A DNA stretch of 64,000 nucleotides from Rotaria socialis (lineage: Eukaryota > Rotifera > Eurotatoria > Philodinida > Philodinidae). The stretch covers positions 186,001-250,000 of the forward strand of contig CAJNYU010000010.1 in assembly GCA_905331475.1 (NCBI GenBank), in the 5' to 3' direction. The notes beneath the pieces were generated by a model. It made no database searches, was not told where the DNA came from, and saw nothing but the letters and a program-made list of their open reading frames with translations. Of this stretch, positions 61,540 through 64,000 are shown in pieces (position 1 is the first letter of the stretch; each line of letters opens with the position of its first letter). Position numbers and translations under genes: made by a program.

Positions 61540-63180
61540 TCATTTATTCTTATTTTTCTTTGTAGGTTTGTTATCATGAGTTTTGTTGTTTAAACGTTTC
61601 ATCGGTGGTTGTCGACTGAAATAAACATAAAGAGAGGAAATTCAATATCATGATGTACAGATATGTTTAGAATAGAAAACTTACGATTGAACACGACGAG
61701 ATTTAGTTCGTTTTTGTGTTTCTTTCTTTATCAAATCTTTCCAATATTTGTTTGTTTCTGCATAATCGACTTCAGCTTTATGAATCTTGTTCTGTATTTT
61801 AGTGCTTTCTTCCAATAACATTTTTTTTTCTAATGTTGCTGATTCTATTCTGGCATTCGACGATGCCATGTGTTCATGTGATGATGCAAAATGTGCTCTA
61901 GCCGAGGCCATGAGTTCATTTGATGAGTCCATAAGGTCGTTCGATTTTTTGATTCCGACTTTAATTTCATTCAACTCTTTTCCTATTTCACGAAATTCAG
62001 CCTGAATCTTTTCCATGTCTTCACGAAATTTTTCTTGAAGTTCAAATACCCATTCAGGCGTTGGTTCCTACAAAGAGAAATAGTATAAAATCAATATCAT
62101 AAAAACAAAGAAAAGCCTGTTAGGCATATTTTGATGTCCCTGATTGGAGTATATTTTTCATTTAGTACTTTTCCAAGATCATTTTACTGATTATGGTGGT
62201 ATCACTACTTTCTCTTTGGTTTGCAGAAGCATTTTATTTAAAATACAAAGGATTATTTAATTGATATAATTAGTGAACTTTTTGTGAATCATTAGAATAT
62301 AATTTTCTGTTATTTCTTCCTTCGATACTCAATGATACATGTGCTATATTTCTCGTCAACAGATTAAAATAAACATTGGTGTTTAAACGTCATTTTCGAG
62401 CACATTCATAGAAGGAGGTCAATTTATATGGATTTACTTCGTTTCTTAAAGTAAAGTATATTTTCTTCGATATATTCTTGCTGGCATATTCTGTTACTAG
62501 TATGATACTATTTTTATGCAAGTCTTGCTTTTCTAGAAATTATCGACCGCTAAGATATTCTATATTATGAATTCTCTCTATCAGTAATCATTTTCAATAG
62601 AAATATCATAACTATAATAAAAGAAAATGCCATTGTTTTGTTAACCTTCAGGACTTACAAGAATTAGAGACAAAACCGGCAGCAATGAAATCGTTTTCTA
62701 TTTCGTAAGTTATTTAGTTTAGAGGCGACATTCTCTTTCGGAAAAGGTTTCTATTACAATTATTTTGACCATCACAGTGCATCGACTTTATGGCTGATAA
62801 AAACATCTCTCAGTGACAGAGAACCTATGGAGTAATCCACTGAACCTTTCTTTATTATCATGTCTGGTTGGATTTATATTTAACTCTGTTGAAAGAATGA
62901 TGGAAGTATCACTTGTCGAAGAAATTTTCAAAGCCCCTTATTTGATTGATTATGAGACTACATTGATATATATCTGTTTTCCATATTAAAGAATATATCG
63001 GAATATGAAATTATGCAAAGTTTGTAAATCATTTCATTTTTAAAAAGAAACAAAATATTTCTAATTCATGATCGTGTTAAACGCTAAGAATAGTTTGTAG
63101 AAAAGTTTTGAATTCTGAGATGAATAATAGCATTTTTTACTTACCTCCTCATCCAAATAGATATCGTTTGTTGTGTGCAT
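61540..63180 (-). CDS. Coiled-coil protein with lysine-rich tail, unknown function
   Basis: Three exons, 63145-63180, 61685-62067 and 61540-61615, with matching phases give 164 residues. Exon 1 encodes only MHTTNDIYLDEE and is separated by a 1.08-kb intron. The main exon is almost entirely charged helix with heptad-like spacing: WVFELQEKFREDMEKIQAEFREIGKELNEIKVGI, then NELMASARAHFASSHEHMASSNARIESATLEKKMLLEEST. The AHFASSHEHMASSNARIES portion looks like short internal repeats of an 'HxASSxx' unit. The tail TKSRRVQSRQPPMKRLNNKTHDNKPTKKNKNK is strongly basic and could be a nuclear localisation or nucleic-acid-binding segment. No family was recognised. Confidence 0.7.
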
Positions 63181-64000
63181 TGTCGATATTTTTTCCAGAG
63201 AAAGTAAGAAGAAAAATCAATGATGATGTTGTGATGTACGTTTCTTTTTCGTGGTTCAGTTTATATATACATGAGGTTAATCAACGATAATGATCATTGT
63301 CTTCTTGGACGATCATTGAGGTGGATATGTTCTTCGTCTAATTTGTCATAAATACGATCATGTTTCACGATAGAAGATCGGGTATTTGATAGTTTCCCTC
63401 GCATTCTGACAGACCTCTGGTTTTCGTTTTATGAAAAAAAGTAAATTTATAAACATAAATCATTTCTATTATACTTTTGCACTGTGAAATAGTATTTTTC
63501 ACCTATGCCGAAGAAAAACGACGATACTTCTATACATTTATCAGCAGCAGTATTGTGTCGTATTGAATTATATCTCGATAATTAACATAGCTCATTATTA
63601 CATTTATGTTTTTCTTAACGTAGTTGAGGGCTAGGTTTGTTTCTTTTCTACATATGCACCATATGACTTTTTTTTCCTTTTCTTCGCATGCATATATTCT
63701 TTATGTACATCGTAGACGTCACCAATAGTACATACAACTGACGATCATCCCATGTTTCTCTCTGTCATTGCCTGTCTATCTGTCTCTCTCTCTCCATCGA
63801 TACATCGTTCAGTCTCTCATATGTTTCGCTGTACCTAGCAAGCTGGTTACAGTAGTGACACGTGCTACTGAATTGTTTTTACTTTTCTCCTCTTTTCTCG
63901 TTGCTTCTTCTGCTAGTATAAATAACATTTGTTTTGTTAAATAAAATAGTTACTTTATAGAAATAATTTTGTTTTTCGACGTCTTTTCTTCTCTCCGACT
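63181..64000. other. Upstream of the coiled-coil gene, no gene seen
   Basis: T-rich and CT-rich sequence with no supported coding frame. A further gene may begin beyond the window edge. Confidence 0.35.

Noticed and set aside
1-64000. CRISPR array, prokaryotic operon or rRNA gene
   Set aside because: No regularly spaced identical repeats, no Shine-Dalgarno-type gene strings and no rRNA-like sequence were seen; the DNA is eukaryotic.
1-64000. Retrovirus-like, LTR, Polinton or other virus-derived element
   Set aside because: No long terminal repeats, reverse transcriptase, integrase, capsid or polymerase motifs were recognised on either strand.

Overview
This is eukaryotic nuclear DNA, about 70% AT. 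Genes are split by many short introns (about 50-70 bp, GT-AG) plus a few kb-sized ones, and there are many decayed DNA transposons. One gene looks bacterial but carries spliceosomal introns, one metabolic gene is a decayed copy, there is a large F-box/LRR protein with a relic copy nearby, and a TGTGGG-like motif occurs in the middle of the window. Together these suggest a bdelloid rotifer (Adineta/Rotaria-like). That is an inference; no marker gene settles it. One 100-N assembly gap lies at 10010-10109. Layout: 1-11 kb is gene-poor and holds a broken hAT transposase relic (2992-5144), TA-flanked MITEs, a foldback element and a hAT-like end. From 11 to 23.3 kb come two small secreted-protein genes (+), a DUF229 sulfatase-like membrane protein (-), an RFamide-type neuropeptide precursor (-) and a tRNA-Thr (+). 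A dead DGAT1-like acyltransferase follows at 24.9-26 kb. From 27 to 38.3 kb there are two minus-strand genes in tandem, a ZFC3H1-like CCCH-finger RNA-surveillance protein and an M13 (neprilysin/ECE-type) metallopeptidase. One intron of the ZFC3H1-like gene contains a hAT element with a second palindromic hAT element inside it. From 38.6 to 44 kb come a hAT MITE, a secreted carboxylesterase (+), a CACTA MITE and an alpha/beta hydrolase of bacterial type with four introns (+). From 44.3 to 47.2 kb lie an F-box/LRR-like gene (-) and a relic of its paralogue. From 48.9 to 55.6 kb there is an 11-exon RhoGEF (DH-PH) gene and a mitochondrial MTHFD2-type folate enzyme (both +). From 56 to 60 kb are decayed coding-like stretches, a perfect-TSD hAT MITE and a palindromic hairpin element. 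From 61.5 to 63.2 kb is a coiled-coil, lysine-rich protein of unknown function (-). Nothing indicates an operon-like functional unit; neighbouring genes are unrelated in role. The strongest novelty candidates are the PYRFamide/FRLamide precursor, the bacterial-type hydrolase with introns, and a set of MITEs from at least three superfamilies whose interiors are mostly degenerate arrays of one short, often palindromic, element-specific motif.
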